DNA from: Bacteroidales bacterium
GTDB taxonomy: Bacteria; Bacteroidota; Bacteroidia; Bacteroidales; P3
Length of the DNA stretch: 64,000 nucleotides
Direction of reading: 5' to 3'
Assembly (NCBI GenBank): GCA_024400665.1
Contig: JAKSML010000006.1
Location: 1-64,000 of the forward strand
How positions within the stretch are numbered: the stretch's first letter is position 1; each line of letters starts with the position of its first letter. The notes under the pieces were generated by a model, which worked only from the letters and a program-made list of their open reading frames with translations, was not told where the DNA came from and made no database searches. Both the position numbers and the translations under genes were made by a program. Shown in pieces: positions 23,908-32,298 of this stretch.

Positions 23908-25173
23908 ATGAAGAAATTGCTGCTCATAGCACTGCTGTTCCTCTCGATAGTTCCCGCACGGGCCAACTACCTCCTCATCCCCATGGACGAGGTGCAGAAG
24001 AACCACCTCAAGGCCTACGGCATCGCCTACTGGGCCTTGGAACGCGACGTGGAGGTGACCTGGCTGCTCAACTACCGCGGCGGCAGCTTCTTGGTGAAAT
24101 ATGCCGACCTGCTGGAACGCGAATGCCGTCTGCGCGGCGTCACTGCCGAGGTGATAGCCGACGGGCAGTCTTCCGCCATCCTCTCCGAGATCGCCGACCC
24201 CGGCGTGAACATGGACGCCGTGAAGCTACAGAAGGCGCCCAAGATTGCCGTCTATTCGCCTAAGAACAAGCTGCCGTGGGACGACGCCGTGACGCTCGTG
24301 CTCACCTACGCCGAGATACCCTACGACGTGGTCTATGACGAGGAAGTCATCACCGGCGTGCTGCCCACCTATGACTGGCTCCACCTCCACCACGAGGACT
24401 TCACTGGCCAGTACGGCAAGTTCTGGGCAAACTACCGCAACCAGCAATGGTATATCGAGGATGTGCGTGCCCAGGAAGCCATGGCTCAGAAGCTCGGCTT
24501 CGCCAAGGTGAGCCAGCTCAAGCTCGGCGTGGCGCATAAGATTCGCGACTTCGTGATGGGCGGCGGATTCCTCTTCGCCATGTGCTCGGCACCCGACAGC
24601 TACGACGTGGCCCTCGCCGCCGAAGACGTTGACATCTGCGACGTCATGTTTGACGGCGACCCTATGCAGCCCGACGCACAGAACCACCTCGACTTCAACA
24701 AGACTTTCGCCTTCAAAGACTTCCGCATCAGCGCCAACCCTAACGAGTACGAGATATCCACCATTGACATCGACGACCGCGCCCATCAGCGTGCCGTGAA
24801 CGAGAAGAACGACTTCTTCACCCTCTTCGAGTTCTCAGCCAAATGGGACTGGGTGCCCACCATGCTCACGCAGAACCACACCCGCGTCATCCACGGCTTC
24901 ATGGGCCAGACCACAGCCTTCCGCCGCGAATGCGTCAAATCCTCAGCCGTCATCCTGGCCGAGAACAAAGCCCTCGGCGAGGTGCGCTACCTCCATGGCG
25001 AATACGGCAAGGGGACATGGACCTTCCTCGGCGGCCACGACCCCGAGGACTACCGCCACTTTGTGGGCGACCCTCCGACAGACCTCTCGCTCTACCCCAA
25101 CTCGCCCGGCTACCGTCTCATCCTCAACAACATTCTATTCCCCGCGGCCAAGAAAGAGAAACATAAAACTTGA
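23908..25173 (+). CDS. conserved Bacteroidetes secreted protein (often labelled asparagine synthetase B)
   Basis: A 421-residue exported protein with signal peptide MKKLLLIALLFLSIVPARA. It shows the conserved features of a Bacteroidetes family often labelled asparagine synthetase B, though no glutaminase Cys2 or ATP-pyrophosphatase loop is visible: NYLLIPMDEVQKNHLKAYGI, WLLNYRGGSFLVKY, KIAVYSPKNKLPWDDAVTLV, DWLHLHHEDFTGQYGKFW, HGFMGQTTAFRRECVK and GTWTFLGGHDPEDYRHFVGD. The HGEYGKGTWTFLGGHDPE part recalls glutamine-amidotransferase-like/ThuA folds, so a carbohydrate or amide substrate is possible. The start at 23908 is set by the signal peptide. First of three plus-strand genes (with the propeller protein and DsbD) separated by repeat-bearing gaps. 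Confidence 0.75.
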   Translation: MKKLLLIALLFLSIVPARANYLLIPMDEVQKNHLKAYGIAYWALERDVEVTWLLNYRGGSFLVKYADLLERECRLRGVTAEVIADGQSSAILSEIADPGVNMDAVKLQKAPKIAVYSPKNKLPWDDAVTLVLTYAEIPYDVVYDEEVITGVLPTYDWLHLHHEDFTGQYGKFWANYRNQQWYIEDVRAQEAMAQKLGFAKVSQLKLGVAHKIRDFVMGGGFLFAMCSAPDSYDVALAAEDVDICDVMFDGDPMQPDAQNHLDFNKTFAFKDFRISANPNEYEISTIDIDDRAHQRAVNEKNDFFTLFEFSAKWDWVPTMLTQNHTRVIHGFMGQTTAFRRECVKSSAVILAENKALGEVRYLHGEYGKGTWTFLGGHDPEDYRHFVGDPPTDLSLYPNSPGYRLILNNILFPAAKKEKHKT

Positions 25174-25251
25174 TATTGTGAATTGTGAAATAGTGAAGGC
25201 TGCCGCCTCACATTTGTTAATTCTTAATCTCCAAATCTTCAAATCTCCCCA
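25171..25251. repeat. heptamer and octamer words between two genes
   Basis: TTGTGAA words at 25176-25190, then octamers AATCTCCA, AATCTTCA, AATCTCCC at 25226-25249. It ends 12 bp before the ATG at 25262, so it lies over the ribosome binding region. Confidence 0.6.
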
Positions 25252-25261
25252 AAATACGAAC

Positions 25262-26581
25262 ATGAACAAGCTAATCATACCCATCCTCCTGCTCCTCGCC
25301 TTCTCCGCCAAGGCGCAGACCTGGACGAACTACAACACCAAGACCTCCGGCATCACCGGCAACAACGTCCTGGCCATCACATCCGACCCCCGCGGCAACG
25401 TATGGGTGGGCACCACCCAAGGCCTCAGCCGCTACAAGGACGGCGAATGGACCGACTTTGCCGACTTCAACGAGAAACTCAAGAACCAGTTTGTCAACTG
25501 CCTCATCGTCGAGGGCAACACCCTCTGGATTGGCACCGACGACTACGGCGTCATCGAGTTCAACAACGGCCGCTGGTTCGAGCATTCCGAGGAGACGCGC
25601 CGCCTCAACATGAAGTACATCCGCGACATAGCCATCGACCATGCCGGCGTGAAATGGATTGGCGTCACCCTCAGCGGATTCGTCGAGTACGATGGCGTGA
25701 ACTGGAACAAATACACCGCCACCGAGAGCGAGCTCCTCTCCGACTTCATCCTCTGCGTGGTGATTGACAACCGCGACCGCAAATGGCTCGGCACCAACGA
25801 CGGACTATGCGTCTATGACGGCCGCCGCTGGATTTCCTACACCACCAAGAACTCCAAGCTGCCCCACAACATCGTCCTCTCTATCGCCATCGACAAGGAC
25901 AACGTGAAATGGCTCGGCACCCTCGAAGGCCTCTGCCGCTTCGACGGCGAGAACTGGAAGATATACAACATCGACAACTGCCCCATCCCCGGCAACCAGA
26001 TCAACGACCTTGCCATCGACAAGGACGGCCTCATCTGGATGGCTACCGATGGCGGCGTGGCCGTTTTTGACGGCAAGGAACGCTGGGACACCTTCCGCGC
26101 AGGCGACGCACTGCCCAAGTGCATGTTCCAGAACGTGGCCATCGACCGCCAAGGCAACCGCTGGTTCGGCACCGACGAGAAAGGGCTCTTCTGCCTCACA
26201 GGCTACCAGATGGCACAACCCGAGGCCGAAGCTGAGCAGCTGGCCGACAACAGCAATGAAAATGCCGACAAGCAGCAGCCTGATGGCACCAAGGTCGAGG
26301 GCGGCAAGGGCAAGCCATCGTCCAAAGCCGACAGCGAGGCACCTGCCGTCGAGGAGCGCGTGAAGATCACCCCCAACCTCGAAGAGGGCTACATCACCAT
26401 CACCATGAACAGCCCGAGCGCCGAGGTGACATTCTTCAACTCCAAGGGCGAGAAGGTGCGCACCGTGCCTAAGTACCAGAACGGCGCCCACATCAACATC
26501 GCCAAGATGAAGAAAGGCTCCTACTCCGTCAAGGTCAAGACCGCAAACGGCACCCGCACCGTCAAATTCTCACTCAGATAG
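25262..26581 (+). CDS. secreted two-component-regulator-propeller (Reg_prop) repeat protein
   Basis: A 439-residue exported protein with signal MNKLIIPILLLLAFSAKAQ. At least seven Reg_prop beta-propeller blades follow (about residues 22-320), each with a motif like DxxGxxWVGTxxGLxxYDGxxW (for example DPRGNVWVGTTQGLSRYKDG and DNVKWLGTLEGLCRFDGENW). A Lys/Glu/Pro-rich linker with ADSEAPAVEERVK follows at 350-380. A C-terminal beta-sandwich then resembles the T9SS type A sorting domain (EGYITITMNSPSAEVTFFNSKGEKVRTV...GSYSVKVKTANGTRTVKFSLR). No histidine kinase is attached, unlike hybrid two-component sensors with such propellers. It is likely a surface or periplasmic binding protein. Confidence 0.82.
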   Translation: MNKLIIPILLLLAFSAKAQTWTNYNTKTSGITGNNVLAITSDPRGNVWVGTTQGLSRYKDGEWTDFADFNEKLKNQFVNCLIVEGNTLWIGTDDYGVIEFNNGRWFEHSEETRRLNMKYIRDIAIDHAGVKWIGVTLSGFVEYDGVNWNKYTATESELLSDFILCVVIDNRDRKWLGTNDGLCVYDGRRWISYTTKNSKLPHNIVLSIAIDKDNVKWLGTLEGLCRFDGENWKIYNIDNCPIPGNQINDLAIDKDGLIWMATDGGVAVFDGKERWDTFRAGDALPKCMFQNVAIDRQGNRWFGTDEKGLFCLTGYQMAQPEAEAEQLADNSNENADKQQPDGTKVEGGKGKPSSKADSEAPAVEERVKITPNLEEGYITITMNSPSAEVTFFNSKGEKVRTVPKYQNGAHINIAKMKKGSYSVKVKTANGTRTVKFSLR

Positions 26582-26645
26582 CAAAGATGTGAATAGTGAA
26601 ATGAGGCTGGCGCAACTGTATTGTCAGATCACAGATCACTACCCA
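26582..26645. repeat. heptamer array element before dsbD
   Basis: GTGAATAGTGAAAT, core GAGGCTGGCGCAAC and TGTATTGTCAG, then ATCACAGATCAC. This is the shortest clear copy of the composite element. It lies 31 bp before the dsbD start. Confidence 0.7.
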
Positions 26646-26676
26646 ATTATTGAATTAATAATAAAAATATAACAAT

Positions 26677-28713
26677 ATGAAGAAAATTTTATCCTTTTTC
26701 CTCGTGCTCAGTCTGACGCTGGCATCCTTCGCCCAGCTGCAAGACCCAGTGAAGTGGACCTACAGCGTCAAAGACCTCAACGAAACAGAGTCTGAGCTGA
26801 TCTTCACCGGCACCCTCGACAACGGTTGGCACATCTATTCGCAGTTTACCGATGACAATGGTCCGCTCGGCATCTCATTCCAGTTCAACTCCTCCAACGA
26901 CTACAAGCTCATCGGCAAAGTGAGCGAGACTCCCAAGCCTCACGAGGAGTTCGACCAGGACTTCCTCTGCACCGTCCGTTCCTTCAGCGACAAGGTCACC
27001 TTCCGCCAGAAAGTGAAGCGCATCAACACCAAAGACTTCAAAGTCTCTGGCACCTTCAGCTATCAGGCTTGCAACAACGGCAGCTGCATCGCTCCTGAAG
27101 ACCGCGACTTCTCCTTCTCTGTCAAAGGCGCCGAAGCAGCCGTCACCGAAGAGGACATCGAAGCCCTCGAAAAGGACTCTGCAGCCCTTGCAGAAGTGGT
27201 TCCCGACAGCGTCAAAACAGCAGCTGTAGCCCCAGCTGAGGACACCAACGCTCCCGAAAAGAAAGAGAAAAGCCTCCTCGTCATCTTCCTCTTGGCACTG
27301 GTGGGCGGCATCGCGACCATGTTCACGCCCTGCGTCTTCCCCATGATACCGATGACCGTCAACTTCTTCATGAACGGCACCGACAACAAACGCGAATCCC
27401 GTCGCCAAGCCCTCTTCTTCGGCTTCTCCATCGTCTTCCTCTTCGCTGTTATGGGTGCCATCCTCGCCCTCTGCTTCGGCCCTGAGGCGCTCTACTTCAT
27501 CGGCACGCACTGGATTCCCAACCTCATCTTCTTCATCATCTTCATCGTCTTCTCCCTCAGCTTCTTCGGCCTCTTTGAAATCAAGATGCCCGAGAAATGG
27601 ATCAACAAGTCCGACGAGCAGGCCGACAAGGGCGGCTTCCTCGCACCTTTCTTCATCGCCCTCACCACTGTGCTGGTCTCCTTCAGCTGCACGGGTCCCA
27701 TCCTGGGTGCCGCCCTCGTGACCCTCACCACCAGCTCTACCGACCGCATGGTCTCCCTCCTCACCATGCTCGGCTTCGGTATCGGCTTCGCACTGCCTTT
27801 CACCCTGCTGGCCCTCTTCCCCTCTGTGCTGAAGAATATGAAGTCAGGCGGCTGGCTCAACACCGTCAAGGTCGTCTTCGCCTTCCTCGAACTCGCCTTC
27901 GGTCTCAAATTCCTCCAGATGGCCGACCAATACTGCAACTGGGGCATCCTCGACCGTGAGGTCTATCTCGCCCTCTGGATTGTCATCTTCGCCATGCTCG
28001 GCTTCTACCTCCTCGGCAAGCTCAAGTTCAAAGGCGACGAAGACCTCGAGCACATCGGCGTCGTCCGCCTCTTCCTCTCTATCGGCGTCTTCGCCTTCGT
28101 GGTCTATATGATTCCCGGCCTCTGGGGCGCACCCCTCAAGGGCATCGCCGGCTTCGTCCCGCAAATGGAGACGCAGGACTTCAACATCGAACGCTCCATT
28201 GAGGAGCACGCCTGCACCGTGGCCTACAACGCCGCTATCGACGACCTCGGCCCCCGCAAATATACCGACAAGCTCCACATGCCCACTGGATTCCACGGCT
28301 TCTTCGACCTCGAAGAGGCCAAGGCCTACGCCAAGAAGACCAACAAGCCCATCTTCATCGACTTCACGGGCAAGACCTGCGCCAACTGCCGCGAGATGGA
28401 GCACTACGTCTGGGCCGACAAGGAGGTGAAGGAAATCCTCACCACCAAGTTCGTCATGTGCGGCCTCTATGTCGATGAGAACACCATAGACCTGCCCGAA
28501 AACGAATGGGTGACCGACGACAAAGGCCGCGTGCTCAAGACCCTCGGCAAGCGCAACCTCTACTACGAGAAGAGCATGTTCAACATGAACGCCCAGCCCT
28601 ACTACGTCATCATCAACGCCGACGGCAAAGTCCTCACCAAAGAGAACCACAAATACGACCGCGACGTCCAGAAGTTCATCGACTTCCTCAACGAAGGCCT
28701 GAGCAATATGTAA
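26677..28713 (+). CDS. dsbD: thiol:disulfide interchange protein DsbD
   Basis: A 678-residue inner-membrane protein that carries electrons from cytoplasmic thioredoxin to periplasmic proteins. Domains: signal peptide (MKKILSFFLVLSLTLASFAQ); N-terminal periplasmic domain with a CN...C pair (SYQACNNGSCIAPEDRDFSF); an eight-helix CcdA-like core from about residue 200 (GIATMFTPCVFPMIPMTVNFF with one core Cys and SFSCTGPILGAALV with the other); and a C-terminal thioredoxin domain with CANC in FIDFTGKTCANCREMEHYVW near residue 570. Length and order are typical. It ends with a strong terminator. It may maintain disulfide isomerases or c-type cytochrome thiols. Confidence 0.95.
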   Translation: MKKILSFFLVLSLTLASFAQLQDPVKWTYSVKDLNETESELIFTGTLDNGWHIYSQFTDDNGPLGISFQFNSSNDYKLIGKVSETPKPHEEFDQDFLCTVRSFSDKVTFRQKVKRINTKDFKVSGTFSYQACNNGSCIAPEDRDFSFSVKGAEAAVTEEDIEALEKDSAALAEVVPDSVKTAAVAPAEDTNAPEKKEKSLLVIFLLALVGGIATMFTPCVFPMIPMTVNFFMNGTDNKRESRRQALFFGFSIVFLFAVMGAILALCFGPEALYFIGTHWIPNLIFFIIFIVFSLSFFGLFEIKMPEKWINKSDEQADKGGFLAPFFIALTTVLVSFSCTGPILGAALVTLTTSSTDRMVSLLTMLGFGIGFALPFTLLALFPSVLKNMKSGGWLNTVKVVFAFLELAFGLKFLQMADQYCNWGILDREVYLALWIVIFAMLGFYLLGKLKFKGDEDLEHIGVVRLFLSIGVFAFVVYMIPGLWGAPLKGIAGFVPQMETQDFNIERSIEEHACTVAYNAAIDDLGPRKYTDKLHMPTGFHGFFDLEEAKAYAKKTNKPIFIDFTGKTCANCREMEHYVWADKEVKEILTTKFVMCGLYVDENTIDLPENEWVTDDKGRVLKTLGKRNLYYEKSMFNMNAQPYYVIINADGKVLTKENHKYDRDVQKFIDFLNEGLSNM

Positions 28714-28747
28714 ACCACTATCGCTGCCTCAAAGCAGCATCAATAAA

Positions 28748-28784
28748 GAAGCATCCCTCGCCACAAGCGAGGGATGCTTCTTTT
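28748..28784 (+). terminator. intrinsic terminator of dsbD
   Basis: A 13-bp perfect stem (GAAGCATCCCTCG with its complement), a 7-nt loop and TTTT after it, 35 bp after the stop. Confidence 0.9.
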
Positions 28785-28820
28785 ATTCTCCACATAACGA
28801 ACTCACAAACATCAACAAAA

Positions 28821-28843
28821 AAGCAGGACTGTTCATCCTGCTT
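28821..28843 (-). terminator. intrinsic terminator of the HD-domain gene
   Basis: Minus strand: AAGCAGGA-TGAACAG-TCCTGCTT followed by TTTT, 20 bp after the stop at 28863. Its stem is almost the same as that of the tRNA terminator at 29397-29421. Confidence 0.85.
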
Positions 28844-28862
28844 CTTATAACTCTACAGCAAA

Positions 28863-29363
28863 CTATTTCCGTCCTGAAATAAAATCCTTTGACCATCCTA
28901 ACACAGAAGACATATTATCTGCTTTGTGCACATATTTACGATATTTACAGTTCAAAGCTTTTAGCCGTTGAGCATCCATAGTCCTTCCATGTTGCCCCAT
29001 GTGGTATCGGATAGCCAAGAACTCCTCCTCACTTAAATGCAGTCCTAAATCATTAAGCATGCGGACAGAGCGACGGCCATGGCCGCCATACTGACACATG
29101 CCACTGCACTTGCAGAAATCATGCAACAGAGCACATATAGCCAAACTATCCTTATCAATATCATTGTCACCCTTAGACAGCAACAAAGCATGTTGAAAGA
29201 CCTCCCATGAATGATCGGCCAAGCCGCCCTGATACCTATGATGTTTATGGCACCGACCTATATAAAAACCATTCCTATCCATATAATCGATCACATTTTC
29301 AATACCCTCACGCTGTGTTGCCCTTAGTGTATCAACGATTTTAGTTCTTACGTCATTCATCAT
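28863..29363 (-). CDS. HD-domain phosphohydrolase-like protein
   Basis: A 166-residue soluble protein with HD-superfamily residues: H51 (GLADHSWEVFQHAL), H81-D82 (ICALLHDFCKCSG) and a later His/Asp region (YHMGQHGRT, KADNMSS). These residues usually bind a metal pair and hydrolyse nucleotides or cyclic nucleotides. Several Cys and His (GRCHKHH, CKCSGMC) add possible metal ligands. Substrate unknown. MM at the start leaves two possible ATG codons (29363 or 29360). Single gene between the dsbD terminator and tRNA-fMet, with a TATCTTTG box 21 bp upstream. Confidence 0.8.
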   Translation of the reverse strand: MMNDVRTKIVDTLRATQREGIENVIDYMDRNGFYIGRCHKHHRYQGGLADHSWEVFQHALLLSKGDNDIDKDSLAICALLHDFCKCSGMCQYGGHGRRSVRMLNDLGLHLSEEEFLAIRYHMGQHGRTMDAQRLKALNCKYRKYVHKADNMSSVLGWSKDFISGRK

Positions 29364-29383
29364 TAATTCAATTTTTATTGATA

Positions 29384-29391
29384 CAAAGATA
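29384..29391 (-). promoter_or_regulatory. -7 box (TATCTTTG) of the HD-domain gene
   Basis: Minus-strand TATCTTTGTATC directly after the tRNA-fMet terminator. The -33 TTG is not clear. The leader would be about 14 nt. Confidence 0.5.
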
Positions 29392-29396
29392 ACAAA

Positions 29397-29421
29397 AAAG
29401 CAGGACTGCTTGTCCTGCTTT
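29397..29421 (-). terminator. intrinsic terminator of tRNA-fMet
   Basis: Minus strand AAAGCAGGAC-AAGCA-GTCCTGCTTT followed by further T, 10 bp after the tRNA 3' end. Confidence 0.85.
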
Positions 29422-29430
29422 CTTTCATCT

Positions 29431-29505
<75 letters not shown>

Positions 29506-29533
29506 CTCTGTTATTTCTTATTGAAATCGAGTG

Positions 29534-29541
29534 CAAAGGTA
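29534..29541 (-). promoter_or_regulatory. -7 box (TACCTTTG) of tRNA-fMet
   Basis: Minus-strand TACCTTTGCACT with a TTG 20 nt upstream, 29 bp before the tRNA 5' end. Confidence 0.7.
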
Positions 29542-30129
29542 CGACTTTTTTCGGACATGACCAAATATTTTTTCACTATTTTTGTGTGCATACGAAACGA
29601 AGTACCACATACATAGCACATTACACGCAAAAAAATATCTCAACTTCCAATGTTTAAAACCTCAATTTACAATCCTCAATTTGTAATCTGCGAACCTCTC
29701 ATTTCCCAAAATTAAGATAGAAATATCACCAAATCACGACAATTACGCACATTACCATGATTTTTACATTGTTACATACATTTCGACTTGATTTTCCTGA
29801 ATCGAACATCAATAGCGATCCTTGCCTCCACATATCACGAAGAGTGCTGGTCACAGCCTATAGAGAGCATATAGGTGCGTGATGATTACAGAGCAGTAGA
29901 ACGAGGAGGATGTGATAGGAATGTGATTTTTGAGGGTGCAGAGTATAATCTTGAGTACAAAGCTATATATCAAATGATTACACATAAATGTCACAATGTT
30001 ATAATGTGAAATCGGTGTTTTTTTTATTTCGCATTGCCAGTATGTAGAAGAAATATGTATATATAAATAAATATATATATTATATTATATGGTATATATA
30101 TATTAATAGTCTTCTATTCTCTCTTCTCC

Positions 30130-30247
30130 TACTGCTGTTTTTCAAACTATAGAAATCACATTGTAACATTATCACATTTGGCAGACACCATTCTCTCTAC
30201 TGCTGTTTTTTCAAACCACAGAAATAACATTGTAACATTATCACATT
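30130..30247. repeat. two direct copies of a ~50-bp unit, 68 bp apart
   Basis: CTACTGCTGTTTTT, CAAAC, AGAAAT and ACATTGTAACATTATCACAT occur in the same order in both copies with a few substitutions. The core ACATTGTAACATTATCACAT is unchanged in both. Confidence 0.75.
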
Positions 30248-30390
30248 GGACGGGCCTCTCTCTTGGCTGTCGCTTTTTCTTAATTGAGACTGAGGATTAG
30301 GCTGACACAGCCATTGTATTTTCAATCCTCCATTCGGTAATACCGCAACTGGTGAATAGGGATGCCACAAGCCTGCCTTTTCTTCGCCCC

Positions 30391-30440
30391 AGGAAGCGGA
30401 GATAGAGCGAAGCTACAGCGGAGGTAGAGCGGAGCTTCTC
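30391..30440 (+). repeat. 11-mer block AGCGGAGATAG/AGCGAAGCTAC
   Basis: Four successive 11-base units: AGCGGAGATAG, AGCGAAGCTAC, AGCGGAGGTAG, AGCGGAGCTTC. A copy about 90 percent identical lies on the minus strand at 20221-20270. Confidence 0.7.
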
Positions 30441-30530
30441 TTTTCACAAAACGCCCCGAAAAAGATGTGCCACTAAAGAAAAAATGAAAAAAAAATCCAA
30501 CCAATGCACCCATATCGCACACCCCTGTCG

Positions 30531-30538
30531 TATCTTTG
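30531..30538 (+). promoter_or_regulatory. upstream -7 box (TATCTTTG) of the MBL-fold lipoprotein gene
   Basis: Plus-strand TATCTTTGCAAA about 200 bp before the ATG at 30736. A second box follows at 30645. Confidence 0.5.
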
Positions 30539-30644
30539 CAAAATCAAAAACACAGCAAACCATGAATGCCAAAGCACCTAACAGCATCACACAGAGCGAC
30601 AAACGCCCTTTGAAAAAAAATGTTCCTATATGGAAAAAAATTCG

Positions 30645-30652
30645 TATCTTTG
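30645..30652 (+). promoter_or_regulatory. proximal -7 box (TATCTTTG) of the MBL-fold lipoprotein gene
   Basis: Plus-strand TTCGTATCTTTGCATC, 84 bp before the start. Together with 30531 it suggests two tandem promoters. Confidence 0.6.
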
Positions 30653-30735
30653 CATCTTGTATTAACTCACATATTATTGACAACCGTGTTGCATTACAAT
30701 TGGTAACCAACACTTTTCAAGAAAGGAAACGCATT

Positions 30736-31539
30736 ATGAACACACGTATCGCATTTATCATCACTTTGGTGGGAGTCCTGCTGATGGGCGGATGCAAGAA
30801 CCAGCCTAAGGTAGCCGAGACCACGACTGTGCTTGAGGTCCAGGCCATCCAGGACCTGCCGCAGCAGATGCCCGCAGCCCTCTTTGAGGGCATCAACGAC
30901 ACGCTCCTCGCCCAGCTGCTGCCCGAGGGCAAGGCCGAGGCCGCCATCAATGTCTTCTACCTCCACAACGGCGACCGCCACATCCTTTTCGATGCCGGCA
31001 TGGGCGCAGAGAGGGGCGGACAGCTCATCCCCAACCTCGAAAAACTCGGCGTATCTCCTGATGACATCACCGACATCTGCATCACGCACCTCCATGCTGA
31101 CCACATAGGCGGACTCGTCACCCCCGAGGGCAAGGCAGCATTCCCTCATGCCGTGCTGCATATCGCTCAGGCGGAGTATGATGCTTGGACCACCGGCCCT
31201 CTGTCGTCCGACAATCAGCAGGTTAAGACCATGGCAACGCTCTACGAGGGGCATCTCGACCTCTTCGCCGACACGTTAGCGCTTGACGGAGTGCACTCCA
31301 TCAATATGCCCGGACACACGCCCGGACACACCATGTACAGCGTCGGTAAGATTTATATTGTGGGCGACCTTCTGCACGCCACCGCCCTACAAGTCGATCA
31401 CCCCGAGTTCTCGGCCGTTTTCGACTTTGACCGCGACCTCGCAGCCAAGCAACGCAAACAGTTCCTCGACGAGGCCCGCGAAGGCCATTACCTCGTTGGC
31501 GGAATGCACTTCCCCACCCCTGGATTTATTCAATTCTAA
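30736..31539 (+). CDS. metallo-beta-lactamase-fold lipoprotein
   Basis: A 267-residue lipoprotein (MNTRIAFIITLVGVLLMGGC, lipidated Cys at 20) with an MBL-fold hydrolase domain. The metal motif ICITHLHADHIGGL lies near residue 115, further ligands in MPGHTPGHTM and VGDLLH, and the closing His in VGGMHFPTPG. This set (HxHxDH, H, D, H) should bind two metal ions. The sequence resembles lactonase/glyoxalase-like MBL proteins more than beta-lactamases, so the substrate (lactone, thioester or phosphate) is open. The ATG at 30736 starts the lipoprotein signal; the frame extends upstream to 30484, but those codons cross both promoter boxes. It is followed after 12 bp by a mini-HTH gene. Confidence 0.85.
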   Translation: MNTRIAFIITLVGVLLMGGCKNQPKVAETTTVLEVQAIQDLPQQMPAALFEGINDTLLAQLLPEGKAEAAINVFYLHNGDRHILFDAGMGAERGGQLIPNLEKLGVSPDDITDICITHLHADHIGGLVTPEGKAAFPHAVLHIAQAEYDAWTTGPLSSDNQQVKTMATLYEGHLDLFADTLALDGVHSINMPGHTPGHTMYSVGKIYIVGDLLHATALQVDHPEFSAVFDFDRDLAAKQRKQFLDEAREGHYLVGGMHFPTPGFIQF

Positions 31540-31551
31540 ACACATACATCT

Positions 31552-31731
31552 ATGGAAACCAAAGAACAAGTGCTCGACACTATGCGCAAAGCCGGCGAGC
31601 CTCTCAACGCTGGCAAGATTGCCGAACTCAGCGGCCTGGACCGTAAAGAGGTCGATAAAGCCATGAAGGCGCTCAAGGACGAAGGCGCCATCACCTCGCC
31701 CAAGCGCTGTTTCTGGCAGCCCGCCGAATAA
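31552..31731 (+). CDS. small winged-helix/HTH protein
   Basis: A 59-residue protein ([59 protein letters not shown]). Three helices and a short wing match the MarR-like/winged-helix DNA-binding fold: helix-turn-helix [28 protein letters not shown]. Such stand-alone modules exist in Bacteroidetes and archaea and may bind DNA as dimers. It is 12 bp after the MBL-fold lipoprotein gene and shares its terminator, so it is probably co-transcribed. Confidence 0.75.
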   Translation: METKEQVLDTMRKAGEPLNAGKIAELSGLDRKEVDKAMKALKDEGAITSPKRCFWQPAE

Positions 31732-31761
31732 AGGCAGCGGGGCATTGCATCCCTTAACAAG

Positions 31762-31789
31762 AAGAGCCAGCCTTTATGGGCTGGCTCTT
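31762..31789. terminator. bidirectional terminator
   Basis: An 11-bp perfect stem (AAGAGCCAGCC/GGCTGGCTCTT) with a 6-nt loop between two convergent genes, 30 bp after the plus-strand stop. Confidence 0.85.
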
Positions 31790-31814
31790 GTATCCAGAAA
31801 GGGCATCCGTCCTA

Positions 31815-32279
31815 CTATTCAGAGGTCTCGGGCTGGTCTTTCTTGTAGAGCATCACGCCGTAGCCGAGCTTCTCGACCGCGTCGATAAACATGGCCAAAT
31901 TGATGGTCTCGTAGCGGCCTTCGACGATATGGCGGATGCGCGAGAGCTTGCAGCCCACCTCATCAGCCACCTTGCCCGTGAAAGTGTCGGCATCGGCCAT
32001 GGCCAGCTCGAACTGGCGCGAGATTGGCAACTGGCGGAAATCGACCTCGTCGGGCGTGAGGATGTCGTAGTAATTGGCCACGAGCCACTCAACCATCTGC
32101 TTCATGATGACCTCAATCTGCTCCTTGGGATAAGAGTAGTCGCCAGAGATGAACAGGCGCTTCGAAGCGTTGAAAGCATTGTTTTCGAAATGGACCTCGA
32201 AGCCTTTGGCCTGCTTGGTGGTGACGACCCAGTAGTTTTCTTTAACGAGATTCTTATTCAGTGAGAAAGTGTATGTCAT
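31815..32279 (-). CDS. conserved hypothetical protein with C-terminal HTH-like part
   Basis: A 154-residue soluble protein. The N-terminal 85 residues are beta-rich (MTYTFSLNKNLVKENYWVVT, FEVHFENNAFNASKRLFISGDYSY). The C-terminal part (FTGKVADEVGCKLSRIRHIVEGRYETINLAMFIDAVEKLGYGV) has the spacing of an XRE/antitoxin-like helix-turn-helix. It starts 20 bp after the fRMsr-MsrA gene and is probably co-transcribed with it. A role as a repressor of that operon is possible but inferred. Family not recognised. Confidence 0.7.
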   Translation of the reverse strand: MTYTFSLNKNLVKENYWVVTTKQAKGFEVHFENNAFNASKRLFISGDYSYPKEQIEVIMKQMVEWLVANYYDILTPDEVDFRQLPISRQFELAMADADTFTGKVADEVGCKLSRIRHIVEGRYETINLAMFIDAVEKLGYGVMLYKKDQPETSE

Positions 32280-32298
32280 GATATTGTTTTTTTATTAT

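Larger units (their letters stand above)
29560..30480. other. AT-rich non-coding region with repeats beside tRNA-fMet
   Basis: About 0.9 kb without any protein-like frame. It includes a TA-only stretch (30056-30105) and two copies of a roughly 50-bp unit (30130-30178 and 30198-30247) containing CACATTGTAACATTATCACA. Related words occur in inverted form near 29763 and 29990, and GATGTGATAGGAATGTGATT lies near 29909. At the right end are the GGCTGACACAGCC core (30300) and the 11-mer block (30391-30440). It could be a worn-out integrated element or replication-type iterons; no mobility gene is present. Confidence 0.5.
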
